Notes: generated by a model not told the origin, from the letters alone. A stretch of 64,000 nucleotides of DNA from Charina bottae (GCA_023362775.1 JALMGJ010000001.1:59861501-59925500); one strand, 5' to 3'. Shown: positions 44,961-56,856, counted from the first letter of the stretch. Numbers and translations are program-made.

Positions 44961-46399
44961 TTCTCCATGTTTCTCATTACCTTCATCAGTACAACAAAGG
45001 AGATAGAAGGTATATTTGTCACCTACACCTCCTTGCTAGATCACCAGTATACATTCCAGCAACAGTGACCAACGGGAAACCAGCTATTCTTAGCTGGATA
45101 TTCATTTTTGTTGTTGTACTAGTAGGGCTCCTATGCCTGTGAATGCTGCTTGCGAAAGAATAATCTAACAGTTGCAGCCATGCACAGCATAGGAATGTAG
45201 GTAATGGGGGAAGCTGCATCTGTTGCCAATCTGTCTGCTATGTTATTTTCAAAGGCATGGGAGAAGAGACAGGCTGCCAACCCCATTTCTCAATAATGCT
45301 TTTAAAACTTTCTCCAGTGAGTGTGGTTTCAGCTCTGTTTATGCAGTAAACAAATGTTCTTCTAGTAGTAGCTGCTATTAAGGTGGCTCAAGATCAAGAG
45401 AGTTATCTCTGCTGCTTCTTCATCATATCATATTGCTCTGGCCCAGCATCAGAGACTTTCCTCCTAAAGTGCCTCTGCTTCTGTTTGGCACTGAATGTAT
45501 TGTAATGCATCTACCTCTATATTTTTCTCACTTTCTTTTTATTCTTTTCATGAATTGCACTGGAGTCTTGGTTGACATAAGGCACATAAGTCTTCAAAAG
45601 ATCAAACATCTATCCACACTAAAGATATAGTACTGGCTGAAATGCATAGTGCTTCATTTTTTCCATATCTAATTCACCAAAAAATAAAGGTTATAAGAGT
45701 AAATTCTCTGGATCGTAGCATCCTACCGGGATACAGGGTATATTTCTACCTGACCTCCACAGAATCATAATGGAACCCTGAAAATATTTAGGGCATAAAT
45801 AAATGCTACTTGCACTGATTATAGAACTGCATACTAAGTTAATTCTGTCAACTATCTTTTCTGTACTATGTTTCAATATTTCTATTCTTTTCTTCCTAAG
45901 GTTCATTCATACCAGATTTTTACTCAAAGCTCTGATGTAATTTTGAAAATCCCATTGTTAAGAACCTATGAAGGCAGAGTTGTCATAAGAATCCATCCTT
46001 TTCCATCCATTTTATAAAGTGCTTTATTCCTTGTCACTGTTTTTATCTAGTTAATTCCATTTTGCTCTGGTCACATTTTACTTGCAGATTCTTAAATATT
46101 TTTTTGTCTAAACTGAGATCGGCTTCCTAGACTGCTGGTTTCTGTCTCTCTTTGTTTTGCTCCCATATTTATCAAAACCAGAAATATATTCCACTTCTAC
46201 ACCTATTGAAAAGCTTTTTTTAAAAAAAAAATAAAGACTTTAGATCCGGTTAACTTACGGCATCTTCTCCTGTTCTGTAAATATGTCTCATAGACTGGCC
46301 ATCTCTATTTGGAAGATCCTTGTAGATACAGTAAAGAAAAAGAGGGAGAAAAAAGACACCAAACTGAACTTTTCAAGATCAGTGCTTAACATAAAAATT
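44961..46399. other. unique sequence, no gene seen
   Basis: Non-repetitive AT-rich DNA with short chance frames. Confidence 0.4.
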
Positions 46400-46880
46400 T
46401 CATCACAATCTTTATCATCTTGCAACGGTTGCAGAAAGGGCCGGAGCATTTGCCACCTTTAACTTCCTTAAAGTCGCCTATTTTACCTTCAAATCTGATG
46501 AAGTGTCAAAGTCATTTACCAGTAATGAGTTCTGCTGCAAATTTTATTTTGCTTGGAATTTAATTAATGGGCCAAAGACTTTCCATTGTGATTTGAGCAA
46601 ATGAATAATAAATCAAGAAAGGAGATTTGTCAGGGAAGGAACATCTGTTTCTTACAAGCGTTACAACATGACTACAGCTTGGCTGTGCATTACCAGCGCA
46701 GAGACAGTAGGAGTCCTTTCCTCTCTGGCTCTCTTCATTTATTGCTCCACTGAAGGTGAACCGCGAGCACTCTAATGGGCCTCTGGTGCTAATAAAACTT
46801 TGCGCTTCTCCAGTTCTGCCATAGCCCCTTCCTTTTGGGTGCGACTGTCCTTAGTACATGGTTTGTTGGTCAACGTCAGG
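46400..46880. promoter_or_regulatory. candidate conserved noncoding element
   Basis: About 480 non-repetitive bases with dense transcription-factor-like motifs (tttaattaatgggcc, caaatgaataataaatc, gtcatttaccag, caacggttgcag) and near-balanced composition. There are no coding frames. The texture suggests a developmental enhancer-type block; this is inference only. Confidence 0.35.
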
Positions 46881-47851
46881 ATTCTGCAGTGTCAGTACTT
46901 TATGGGATGATTAATAATGGAAAGACAAATTCATAAGCAGAAACAATATGAAATTACCATCATATTAGTGTTAACTGTCATGCTTTTTATTTTTGGAGGG
47001 AGGGGGTTGTAAATGAGATAGTGATTGAAGTTAAGTACTTTGACTTGCACTGTCAAAAACAAAAGTAGGTCACTGAACCTGTTGTGCTCTGTCTAGTTAA
47101 CCAATAAAAGGGCTCGCATGCTCAGATTAGCTGTTTTTTTTTAAAACAAAGCACACATCACAGGTACAGTCAGAACAATTAAGACAAAATTAAAGTTCAA
47201 TGCACTGAAGATTTTGCACATCTAAAAGGAGAACAGCAGCAAGGGGGCATATCAGTTTATTCTGCAGCGGTTCTATTCAGAGCATCACTCCTCCCCCCCC
47301 CCCTCTTTTCTTTTTCCCTTCTATTCCCCAAGAAAAGTTTACTAGATAGGAATACATTGACTTATGAAAATATGTATAGTAGGATCAATGGTGGTCCCTG
47401 TGTAATAATGGTCAGAAATGCAGTAGACCAATGAGTGTGCACGTTGGTCATTAGAAATATAACACATGGTGTAACATGCAGTAGTTTTCAGTGTGTAAAG
47501 TTAAGTCTTGCAATGGCACAGCACAATCAGTGTTAGTGGCACACTTGAACACATATTTTCAAAAGTTATCTTTCACTATAAATACCTCCTATACTTACAC
47601 TATAAAAATTGTCCTAAAATATAACTGGTGATAACAAGTATGATTCAGTGCAAGAAGCTTGAACTCCTGCATGCCCCCACCCCCGCAATCCCAAATATCA
47701 CTAGCCTCCCTATCAACCTTCATATACAATTAGATTGTCTTCAGAGGTCCTCCTCTGGTACCATCATCATCTCAGAAGCAGCAAGAGGCAATTAAAATGA
47801 CTTTATTGTGGCTGGTACCCCAGTTTTGGAATGCTTTCCCTATGGAGGTTC
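46881..47851. other. unique sequence, no gene seen
   Basis: AT-rich DNA with a C run at 47291-47302. No gene or transposon is recognised. Confidence 0.4.
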
Positions 47852-47859
47852 CCCTAAAG

Positions 47860-48240
47860 CAGGGGTGGGGAATGTCCAGCCCGCGGGCCATATAAGGCCC
47901 GCAAAATCATTTGGTCTGGCCCTGCCAAGGCAACTGCAGGCGGGACTCGAAATTCAATAAATCTAGGAGCTCCCACCCGCAAACCTTCCACGCGATTGGC
48001 TCCCGCCTGCAAACCCCGCCCCCAGTGCTTGTGATTGGCTCCCGCCCACAAACCCCACCCCTTCTGCGTGATTGGCTCCCAGCTGCAATCCCCGCCCCTT
48101 CTGTGTGATTGGCTCCCACCCGCAAACCCCGCCCCCAGTGTGTGCGATTGGCTCCCGCCTGCAAGCCCCACCCCCTGGTCCACGAATAATGTTATAAATA
48201 CCCAAATGGCCCTTGGCAGAAAAAAGGTTCCCCACCCCTG
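47860..48240. mobile_element. non-autonomous hAT-like element with internal CCAAT/GC-box repeats
   Basis: The terminal inverted repeats are caggggtggggaa at left and ttccccacccctg at right. The 8-bp target duplication is perfect, ccctaaag (47852-47859 and 48241-48248). The interior (about 47992-48180) contains five imperfect 36-40 bp units, each with gattggctcc (an inverted CCAAT box) and ccccgcccc or a variant (GC box). No transposase is present; the overlapping 85-109 codon frames are products of the repeat. Confidence 0.88.
47992..48180. repeat. five-unit minisatellite, gattggctcccgcctgcaaa type
   Basis: Five copies of gattggctcc spaced 36-40 bases, alternating with ccccgcccc-like stretches. 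Units vary by substitutions. They lie wholly within the hAT-like element. Confidence 0.9.
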
Positions 48241-48248
48241 CCCTAAAG

Positions 48249-49479
48249 CAAGGCAAAATCCTTTTCATTTCCCTAGGCATACTTCAATTCCTGACTGAGC
48301 TAACTTTATCTTGTGTTTATGTCTTTTTATTTGTTTGTACTTATTTTTATAGTGCTGCATTGTATTACACATAAGAAAAATATTTGGTGTTAGACACTTT
48401 CCCAGTTGTCAATATTAGCATGACTATTTTTAAAATGTTTCATGCTAAATGAGCACTGGGTTAGAATGAACAGGAACACTTGTCTTCCTTACAGAGATGT
48501 TTTTCTCTGGGAAGCAGTGGACACCCTCCATTGATTTATATGGGCAGCTCAGCACCATTCCTGGAGACATTTTAAAATAGCTGGACAGTGCAATGGAGCA
48601 AGGAATATGAGTTGAAGCAGTGCAGACATACCACTTCCCATTTTCATTCTCTTTCATGAGTTCCTTGCCATTCCTCTAAGCTAGCTCTCTAAACTTGGTG
48701 GCATTGGAAGCCTTCTGCAGTTACCCCTTCATCTTCATCAGCTTCAACCCCTTCTATCCAATTAGCCCATGCCATATTTTCTCTCCCAGCTGTTTCTAAT
48801 TCATTAATTACTGTCCATGCTCAAAACTCATTGAGCTGTTTGGGCAGGGATCCTTTGGGTGGGAAGTGGGGTGGGGTGGGAATTGGAATAGTACCAATGC
48901 ACTAAGTATCCTTCACCAAGTGGTCTGTATTTTATTCACCTTTTCCTATCAGCAAGAAGCAATAATGTCCTACCTTACTATAAATGTGGTAAAGATGATG
49001 CCATTTATCATTTAGATATATGATCAAAAGAATGTCAGAAAGGGGGGCCACCACTGAAAAGCCTTCTCCACACCTTTGATGAAGGGATTTTGCCAGCCTC
49101 AATATTGGAGGAAGCAAAACTATGTATTTATTACAAAGTGTTTATTCACTGATTATATTATTATGTCCATCAGGACCTCTAAAGTGGCATATATAACATT
49201 CTGTCAGCCTTGCGAGGTAGTCCAGACAGGAAGCATGCCCAGATGAACTAATTTGACTGTATTGTAAGGTTACATTGACAGAATCTTGCAAGTCTGAAAG
49301 TACATTTCTCCCCCCTCACCTTTACAGCCCAAGAAACTAGGGGGTCCCTTCTGAGAAGTTTGCCATGCCCACATTCCTTCTGCAGGCTAAGCTGCCTCTT
49401 ATCCGACTGTTCCCCTGGCTGTGGCTCTTCCCCCATCTCCCAAGGTCATTCCCTTATACATTCCCTTTTCCTCCTCTTC
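48249..49479. other. unique sequence, no gene seen
   Basis: No coding frame or recognisable repeat. The flanks of the hAT insertion are ordinary AT-rich DNA. Confidence 0.4.
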
Positions 49480-49615
49480 TTCCTGACAACTAGTAGGTTG
49501 AGCTGAAAGACAGTCACCGGCCCAAAGTTACTTAGTGAGCTTCCATGGCTGAGAATGGTCTTGAAACTTGGTCTCTCTGGTCCTAGTCCAATTCTTTAAT
49601 AATTATAGGACACTG
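49480..49615 (-). mobile_element. CORE/MIR-like SINE fragment, minus strand
   Basis: Minus-strand reading gives ctaggaccagagagaccaag, then agccatggaagctcac and gtaactttgggccggtgac, the CORE-SINE order. The ends are decayed. Confidence 0.5.
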
Positions 49616-49801
49616 GGTCTCTTGTCTGAAGATAAAGCTGGATAGTGTGGTGACAACTGTTCTTGGGGCTTACTTATAGTAACTTGAGATAACACTAGGA
49701 AATCCTCAAGCTGTGGACTAGACCGGGAAGTCAAAAAACGTCTTGGAAGATGGCAGTGACAAACCACTTTCTTTGTTAGTGTTAATAATGTTAGTGTTAA
49801 T

Positions 49802-49846
49802 AATGTTGCAATTATTGTGTAAACTTTATACAATAATTGCAACATT
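49802..49846. repeat. perfect 17-bp hairpin
   Basis: aatgttgcaattattgt (49802-49818) is exactly inverted at 49830-49846 with an 11-base spacer. It is preceded by a 15-base tandem duplication of gttagtgttaataat. No function is evident. Confidence 0.8.
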
Positions 49847-50154
49847 TTAAATCTGTCACATTTGCATCATTCCAGGTGCTTGTGAATGTGTAGCCTATAG
49901 TAGAAGCAAAGTCCTTGGGGCTGGTTTGCATGGAGGACACAGGTCCCACTACAGCAGAGATAGGAATGTTAGAGGAATACTATTCACAGTATTCATGTAT
50001 GGCCAAGAGGGTGAACAGTACAGCAATTATAGTTAAAACATATGTTCCCCCTTCCCTTGATTACCACATGGAGTATCTAGTTGCTAGAATGGAAGTGGAA
50101 GTGGATGTCAGTCAAATAGGCATCCTCAGTATCCACCACTGTCATGATGCAAGC

Positions 50155-50240
50155 TCTGCCTCTTTCATACATGCATGCAATGTCACAATACATATATAAA
50201 AGGGGAGGAGCTTGTGTTCTGTTGGCACAATGCTACTTTT
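50155..50240 (+). repeat. unclassified fold-back repeat
   Basis: gcaagctctgcctctttcat faces tataaaaggggaggagcttg a few bases away, giving an imperfect palindrome. Relatives are at 33000 and 44301-44960. Confidence 0.4.
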
Positions 50241-50380
50241 ATCATTGCCCCCCTTGTTCCCCCATGGATGCAACAGGTTAGTTGTTTGTGTCTGAAATCC
50301 CCTAAATAACTGTCAGGTTTCTAGGCAGGGGAATTTAGCAGTCTGTTCAAGTTCCTCTATGTGTTCTGTTATATACAATT

Positions 50381-50479
50381 TCTTCCTTCCTTCCTTCCTT
50401 CCTTCCTTCCTTCCTTCCTTCCTTCCTTCCTTCCTTCCTTCCTTCCTTCCTTCCTTCCCCCCCTCCCTCCCTCCCTCCC

Positions 50480-50535
<56 letters not shown>

Positions 50536-50537
50536 TC
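50381..50537. repeat. (CTTC)n/(CCCT)n/(CTTT)n pyrimidine tract
   Basis: About 155 bases of almost pure pyrimidine on the plus strand, changing unit from TTCC to CCCT to TTTC. Frames of Lys-Glu-Arg or Ser-Phe-Leu repeats across it are artefacts. Confidence 0.97.
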
Positions 50538-52167
50538 CTCTCACATACTGTAACTACCCCTTATGTGGGACCAGGGATCAGCCCATGTCCTATGCCCTGT
50601 GATGCAAACCACAGTCTCCCTATGTAAAGTGTATGTATATATTGCTCCCCCTCATTGAAGTCCATAGAAGAGAAATTTCTTATGTGAGATCTTGGGCCAA
50701 TATAAAGTCAGTAGGGGCAGTTCATCCTGCACTTGGAATAATTCTCCTGGCACTGTCCCCCTAGCATATGTGACACACGCTACCAGAATTTCTGATTTCT
50801 GCCATAGCATTAGGTTTGTGTATGTACGTGCAGGTGGATATATTTTAGCCCCAAGTGTTGCTTTTCTTCTAACAGTGTGTCAATGTTCTCTTTTGGTGGA
50901 CCATGCATATTTTTTATCATGCTATTTTGCAGGTTTCTCCCATTTAGGGGAGAGAATTGTTGTCTCACAAACTTGCTGATTTCTCCCTTTTGAGTGGGCA
51001 TGGTACATTCAGAAATTCAAGTGAGGAATTGGTATATGATGGTAGATATAATGTTTATGTGATAGTATTTTTCTTAATGAACTCCACTGCTTGCTGAGCA
51101 TAATTCACTGGACCCATTTTATGATTCTACAGGAGGGGAAATTACATGGTGATGAAAAGCTTGAAACATTAATTAAGTGTATCATGAAGGTTCAGAAAGG
51201 ACAAATATGTAGATTCCCCAAACTGTCATTTTTAATAATCTCCTATTTTAATGATTTCTTTGGAGCCATCGTTTTGAAAAACCTGGCACTAGCAAAACTG
51301 ATACCATTTTTCTTGCCCCTCCATTGTGGTACAGTCTGTCTGTTCTTCTGCTGAAGCCCAGCAACATCTGCGGGAAAAAGCCAGACATATGTCTGGCTAC
51401 TACAGTGAACTCTCAGCCTGGCAGGGATAAAGCAATGCTTCTTCCAGGCCCAGATTTTTCATTCTCCTTTTAACTGTTACAAACATTCTCCCAGTGCAGA
51501 AGAACAACAGGGCTAAACACAGATTTATGTGTCAATTAAGGAGTGTTCTTCTGTCCAAGACTTACACATTCCATGATTATTACCTTATGGGCTGTTTGAT
51601 TAGATTTATAGGGGACATAACAATGTATAACTTTCTAACAAAAAGAGGCTAAGGGAAGAACAATAGATAAACCTCTTAAACATAGATCAATAGGTATTTA
51701 CTGGTTGAAGCAAATAGAGACTGTGTGAGGAAGAACACCTGTTGTAGAGGATTGTCTGAATAGTGGAAATGGAAGGCAGGCTGTGTATGATTCACAGTTA
51801 TCTTATACAGCATCCAGGGAGTTTAAATTTATGAATGAAATAGTTAGTAATGTAGTGTCAGTTTAATATATAGATGCAGCCTATTGTATTGATTTATGCG
51901 CCTGGTGCTGTGATATAAAAATTGGGAAAAAAATCTGCTTCACCTACAGTATATATTTACTTAGGTGTGTAGATGTATATCACAACTTTATACCATCATG
52001 GAAAAAAGATCATTCATATCACCTTGTACAATGTTCATATGAAGATTGCCAATGTTTCTGCTAAGCCAGATGGACAGGAAGCAATGTGTGACACTTGGAA
52101 ACATTTACTAGAATGGTGTTTGCAAACATTGGTAACTTCTAGATGTATGGGCTTCAACTAGGGGTTC
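50538..52167. other. unique sequence, no gene seen
   Basis: About 1.6 kb of AT-rich DNA without recognisable genes or transposons. Confidence 0.4.
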
Positions 52168-52175
52168 TCCTAGAC

Positions 52176-52589
52176 CAGAGCTTTCCAAACTTTTCATGTT
52201 GGTGACACACATTTTAGACATGCATCATTTCGCGACACACTCTTACAGCAGGGCATCATTTTGTGACACACTTACAGCAGGGCACAAGGCAGGCACTAGG
52301 ACCTGCGTGGAATCTGGCAGGGCAGGTTTGGAGGCAGCCAGGCACAAGGCAGGCACTAGGACCTGCGTGGAATCCTGGCAGGGCAGGTTTGGAGGCAGCC
52401 AGGCACAAGGCAGGCACTAGGACCTGCGCGGAATCCTGGCAGGGCAGGTTTGGAGGCAGCCAGGCACAAGGCTGGCACTAGGACCTGTGTGGAATCCTGG
52501 CAGGGCTCGGAGGCAGCAGCAGCCGCGACACACCCAGACACTGCAGCCGACACACTAACGTGTCCCGACACACAGTTTGGAAAGCTCTG
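52176..52589. mobile_element. non-autonomous hAT-like element with 60-bp minisatellite
   Basis: TIRs are cagagctttccaaact (left) and agtttggaaagctctg (right). The target octamers are tcctagac (52168-52175) and tcctcgac (52590-52597), 7 of 8 identical. Subterminal gacacac repeats are typical of this family. The centre holds four tandem 60-61 bp units starting ggcacaaggcaggcactagg. Confidence 0.85.
52281..52510. repeat. four-unit 60-61 bp minisatellite
   Basis: Unit starts are at 52281, 52341, 52402 and 52463. The units are nearly identical, with a few substitutions such as caggcact to ctggcact in the last. The tract is GC-rich and lies within the hAT-like element. Confidence 0.93.
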
Positions 52590-52597
52590 TCCTCGAC

Positions 52598-53400
52598 TCA
52601 ACTCGAAGAGCAGGAGGCAGTTGTGGCTAGGAGGGCCTTTGCACAGTTTTGTGTTGTGCGCCAGTTGGGCCTGTTCCTAGATTGGGAGACTCTGCTCACA
52701 GTCACTCATGCCTTAGTCACCTCCCGATTGGACTACTGTAATGCGCTCTACATGGGGCTGCCCTTGAAGTGTATCCAGAAACTTCAGCTGGTGCAAAATG
52801 CAGCGGCATGGGCAGTTATGTGTACCCCTAGAATGGTACATGTTATATCTCTGCTCCGTGAGCTGCACCAGTTGCCAGTTTGCTTCTGGGTCCAATTCAA
52901 GGTGCTGGTTTTAACTTTTAAAGCCCTTCATGGTATGGGGCCGGGTTACCTGAGGGACCGCCTCTCCCCGATTACATCTGCCCATCCCATCAGGTCTGGT
53001 AGAGAAGGCATGCTACAGGTTCCATCTGCTAGGGATATACGCTTAGCGGGTCCCAGGAGGCGAGCCTTCTCTGCCATGGCGCCCGCCCTATGGAACATTC
53101 TCCTGTGCCTCCCCCCGAAGTGAGGTTAGCTCCATCCCTGTTGATGTTCCGGAGGTCCCTCAGGACTTGGCTTTGTCACCAGGCCTGGGGGTCCCAGGGG
53201 ACCGATGAAATCTTACGCTGGCTTCATCACTGTGGCTGATACTCTCTCCTGCCCTATGCTTTTTATTTTTAATAATGACTGTTTTAAATTTTAATAATGA
53301 CTGTTTTTATGTATTTATTGTTTTTAATTAATTGTTGTACGCCGCTCAGAGTCACTTTTTGTGAGATGGGCAGCTATATAAATTTGATAAATAAATAGAT
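52598..53400 (+). mobile_element. L2-like LINE, C-terminal ORF and 3' tail
   Basis: A frame to 53123 encodes LEEQEAVVARRAFAQF, DYCNALYMGLPLK, KLQLVQNAAAWAV, LRELHQLPVCFWVQFK, and APALWNILLC, the L2 C-terminus, then shifts frame. The 3' UTR ends gagatgggcagctatataaa followed by gataaataaata. It is 5'-truncated and directly abuts the hAT-like element's right flank, which may lie at or inside its 5' end. Confidence 0.88.
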
Positions 53401-53490
53401 CCCAGAATTTCCCAGCAGGCATGGCCATTGCTGAGAATTTTGGCAGTTCACACATCTGGGAGTTGCCCAGATTGGGAAACATTTAATTTA
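53401..53490. mobile_element. hAT-like MITE remnant
   Basis: cagaatttcccagcaggcat, then ctgggagttgcccagattgg and gaaacattt resemble parts of the fold-back MITE at 40132. The ends are not defined. Confidence 0.35.
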
Positions 53491-54029
53491 AATATGTGAA
53501 TCAATTAAGGCATTCTAGAATTTAATCCATGGAGGAGCTGCAAGGCTATAGGTACCCACTTCACTCCCTCTACTGAATTTTCCATGTTATGTAGGGAAAT
53601 GATCAGTAAGTTCATTGCACCCATGTTCCCTGGCCATAAGCAAGGTCGTTAGGAGTGAGAAAGCCTCATTCTTCCCTTCTTCTTTCCAACAACTCGGCTT
53701 CAGCTTATTGGTTTCCCGAAGCTTCCTCTGTGCCCCCCAGTGACAGTGCTCAAGGTTGTGGCTTCTCCCTTTGCATTAGCCGAGGAACAGTGACCTTCAA
53801 GAGGATCCCTGGGTTGGTGGGGGATGAGGCTTTGCCCCTGTAAGCAGCCACCATTAAAATTGCTGGTTCTCCACTGGTTTTGGCAGCAGAGAAATGGAAA
53901 TCTCTGCTTGCCTGCTCTTGGAAATCCTCCTGAAGACCCTGAGGTGTGTATATATATTTTTTTATCGTAATGCTGTAAACCATTCTGTAGGAACTGCAAT
54001 ATATAAATGATGATAACGATGGTATAAAG
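53491..54029. other. unique sequence, no gene seen
   Basis: No recognisable gene. Overlapping 62-99 codon frames on both strands around 53655-53999 show no family signature. Confidence 0.35.
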
Positions 54030-54262
54030 AGCCAGTCTGGTCTAGTGGTTAAGGTATCAGGCTAGAAACTGGGAGACTGTGAGTTCTAGTCCCGCCTTAG
54101 GCACAAAGCCAGCTGGGTGACCTTCGGCCAGTCACTCTCTCTCAGCCCTAGGAGGCAGGCAATGGCAAACCACTTCTGAAAAGCCTTGCCAAGAAAACTG
54201 CAGGGACTTGTCCAGACAGTCACCAGGAGTCAACACTAACTTGAAGAGATGATGAAAAAAAA
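54030..54262 (+). mobile_element. tRNA-derived CORE-type SINE
   Basis: The head contains A-box-like tggtctagtgg and B-box-like gagttctagtcc. The core reads agctgggtgaccttcggcca, then gtcactctctctcag. The body continues ggcaatggcaaaccacttct and ends ccaggagtcaacactaactt with an A-rich tail. A close relative is at 63571-63795. Confidence 0.8.
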
Positions 54263-56079
54263 TGATGGTATAATCATTTGCTGTCCCTCTCAGCTTCTCT
54301 GTGGCAGAAGCTTGTCATGGCTTTATGCATGCAATCTTGTTCCTTGAAGACCAAGGGTTCATTGCACTGAAATACACTGCTGTGTGTCCAGTAGAAAGAT
54401 AGTCCTTCATGTGGCAGTCAGTGTAATGCACTGGATAACCCCCATGCCCTAGCTACATTATTTTCTATCAATCCTCTCTTTTGTTGGAGGACCAGCAGAC
54501 TGTTTGTTTAGTAGATGGCTTAACTTCTTTTTAGCATGGCTCTTTGTTACTGAGGCCAAGATGCTCCATCAAAGAGGTCTTTCATCACACTCAGAGAGTA
54601 CCAGTGGTTTGCAAAGGAACTCTAGGCAGACATAAAGCAAGTCCTTGAACTCCCCAGCTGGCTGAGCTCCTCGACATTTGTGACAAGTCCGTGTGCAGAT
54701 GCCCCAGCCCTGTTGCAGCCTTAGGCATTTCAGGCCTGGGAAGAGCTACCAAGTGAATACTCCGCTTTCACTCTCCTTCTGTCTCAGTGCCTTTGAGGGA
54801 CTGATGCCTCTATTATGTGTGTACACATCTGAAACCTCCTGTGCTGCCACTTCAACTCTTTCTTCTTCTCTTCCTCCTCTTCTTCTTGACTAAATTTTAA
54901 CAGTAGAATGACCATAATTATAAAAGCTAAGAAAAAAATGTGTTTATAGTTGGAACCCCGGCTCTTTGACAGAGTGATTGGTGGGATGTAATTTGTTCAA
55001 TGTGGTCTTTAGAACTGAACCAAACCTGAATTCTTAAACTGGACTGAAGTCTTGCTTTTTCCGACTGAGGTCCATGTATTCTCTGGAGTAAATTGTTGAG
55101 GGCCACATGTTGAGTTGGACCACAGCAGCATACATTTTATAAACACCCTTTTCTTCTCCTCCTCCTCTTTTTCTCCATCTTCTCCTAACACCCTCTTTTC
55201 CCAAGCAGGAGGCTGTAGGGAAGGACATATATCTCTTACCAAACGTTTGAAATCACTTGATTTTTTTAAAAGTAGGCAAGGGCTACACACAGTCCCTGTC
55301 TCTCATCTAAACCCTAGTTGATGAGCCATTGCATATAAAGAAATAAAACTGAACGTACCCTTGAACTGAAAACAACACTTTTAGTTCAAAATCAGACCTT
55401 TCTATTACCCAGGTCTGCACCATATCCCTTGTCAATACAGAGCTATTTCTTAACATTATAGCACATTTTCAATAGTGGGTTAAATAGCAATATCCAACTC
55501 AGGTCTTCTGCAACTACTCAGGCTTTTCAAAAATGCTGCAATCACTTTGTCTATTATCTTCTCCCCCTCCCCCGTTCCCCCTCCCAGCAGCTTTAGCTTC
55601 TGCTTGGTATGACCTTCCAGCAGCCTAGCTTCCATTGTTGTACCCTTGTTTTGACTTCAGGTGAGGAATAATAAATTAAATGCTAACCTTAATGAACTAA
55701 ATAAACATGAAGCACTTACTTTCTTCCTATGCAAACTGACTTCTTTTTACCTTGACACCTTGTCACTGAGACTCCTCCATTCAATGATCCTTTGTATTCT
55801 TGGTTTTTATTGAGGACTTCCATTGAAGTTTGGTTAATTTTTTTCTCTGAGTTTGGCCTAATACCAGTCTCAAAAGAGAGCTTTTTTTTTGTTTGTTTTT
55901 TTGCTAAAGGGACTTCTGTGGTATCATCTACCACAAGTTTTAAGCGCCTCACAAAATTTTATATATGTATGTTTAGAATACCTTCTGTTGATTAAGATGA
56001 TTGGCTTCTAAGTTGATAGTTAAGATATCTCCTAAGGTCCCCCCCCCCCCCTACTCCATTGGATGTCTTGTTGGAGAGG
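54263..56079. other. unique sequence, no confirmed gene
   Basis: A Lys-rich 78-codon minus-strand frame (55952-55716) followed by gtaagt is discussed as a possible exon in the findings. Otherwise nothing coding or repetitive is recognised. A C run is at 56040-56051. Confidence 0.35.
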
Positions 56080-56690
56080 GATAATCATGCCCAGCCGATC
56101 TTGTTTATAACGCTTCTTATATATCACAAAATACTGTAAGTTAACAGCTTGCTCAGGGAACAAGAATTTGTTCCAGTTCCTGATTTAAATGTTTATGCTA
56201 ATTGCTATTTATTGGCTCAGATGCAAATGATAGGTTGGCCAAAGTGAAATTTTATGACGAGCAAACTCCCCCCTTTTGTGCAAATTGAAAAAGTGAAACA
56301 AGAAGAGGATGAAATGAGCCGAAGATGGTCTTAATGGCTGCTTTTTAATGGGGAAGATAAAATTAAGACTGATTTACGTGGCCAACTCCCCTGTTTTCTC
56401 TTATCAGCTCATTTGGCAGGAAAAATGGAAAAGTAATTGTTCCTCTTCCAGTGTGGACCTCAAACCATTATTTATTGGCTGAAATTAATCGCTGTTTATC
56501 CTTCATTCACGTAGAAACCGCTCCATCAGCATTATGAACCCCAGCAAAACTCAACTAGTCCCTTGCAATTTAGACGATAGTAAGCACAGATCCTGATGAG
56601 CCGTGCCTTAATTTTCTGGGCTGTGGGAGTTAATGAAGACTCCTTTTCTTAGGTGGACATATTTGTATTTCTACAACATTAATAACAAAA
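56080..56690. promoter_or_regulatory. candidate conserved noncoding element
   Basis: About 600 non-repetitive bases with an octamer-like atgcaaat (about 56220), homeodomain cores (tgctaattgc, gaaattaatcgc) and Sox-like cattatttattgg. There are no coding frames. It resembles a vertebrate developmental enhancer by texture; conservation is untested. Confidence 0.35.
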
Positions 56691-56722
56691 GCCCACATTT
56701 TCTCTTCTGCAGTATGTAAACT

Positions 56723-56856
56723 ATCTTTCTTTCTTTCTTTCTTCTTTCTTCTTTCTTCTTTCTTCTTTCTTCTTTCTTCTTTCTTCTTTCTTTCTTCTTT
56801 CTTTCTTCTTTCTCCTTCCTTCCTTCCTTCCTTCCTTCCTTCCTTCCTTCCTTCCT

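Noticed and set aside
47992..48180. Regularly spaced repeats that look CRISPR-like
   Set aside because: The units are contiguous imperfect tandem repeats without unique spacers, lie within an hAT element with an 8-bp duplication, and the genome is eukaryotic.
52281..52510. CRISPR-like or coding interpretation of the 60-bp repeats
   Set aside because: It is a head-to-tail minisatellite; the reading frames simply repeat with the DNA.
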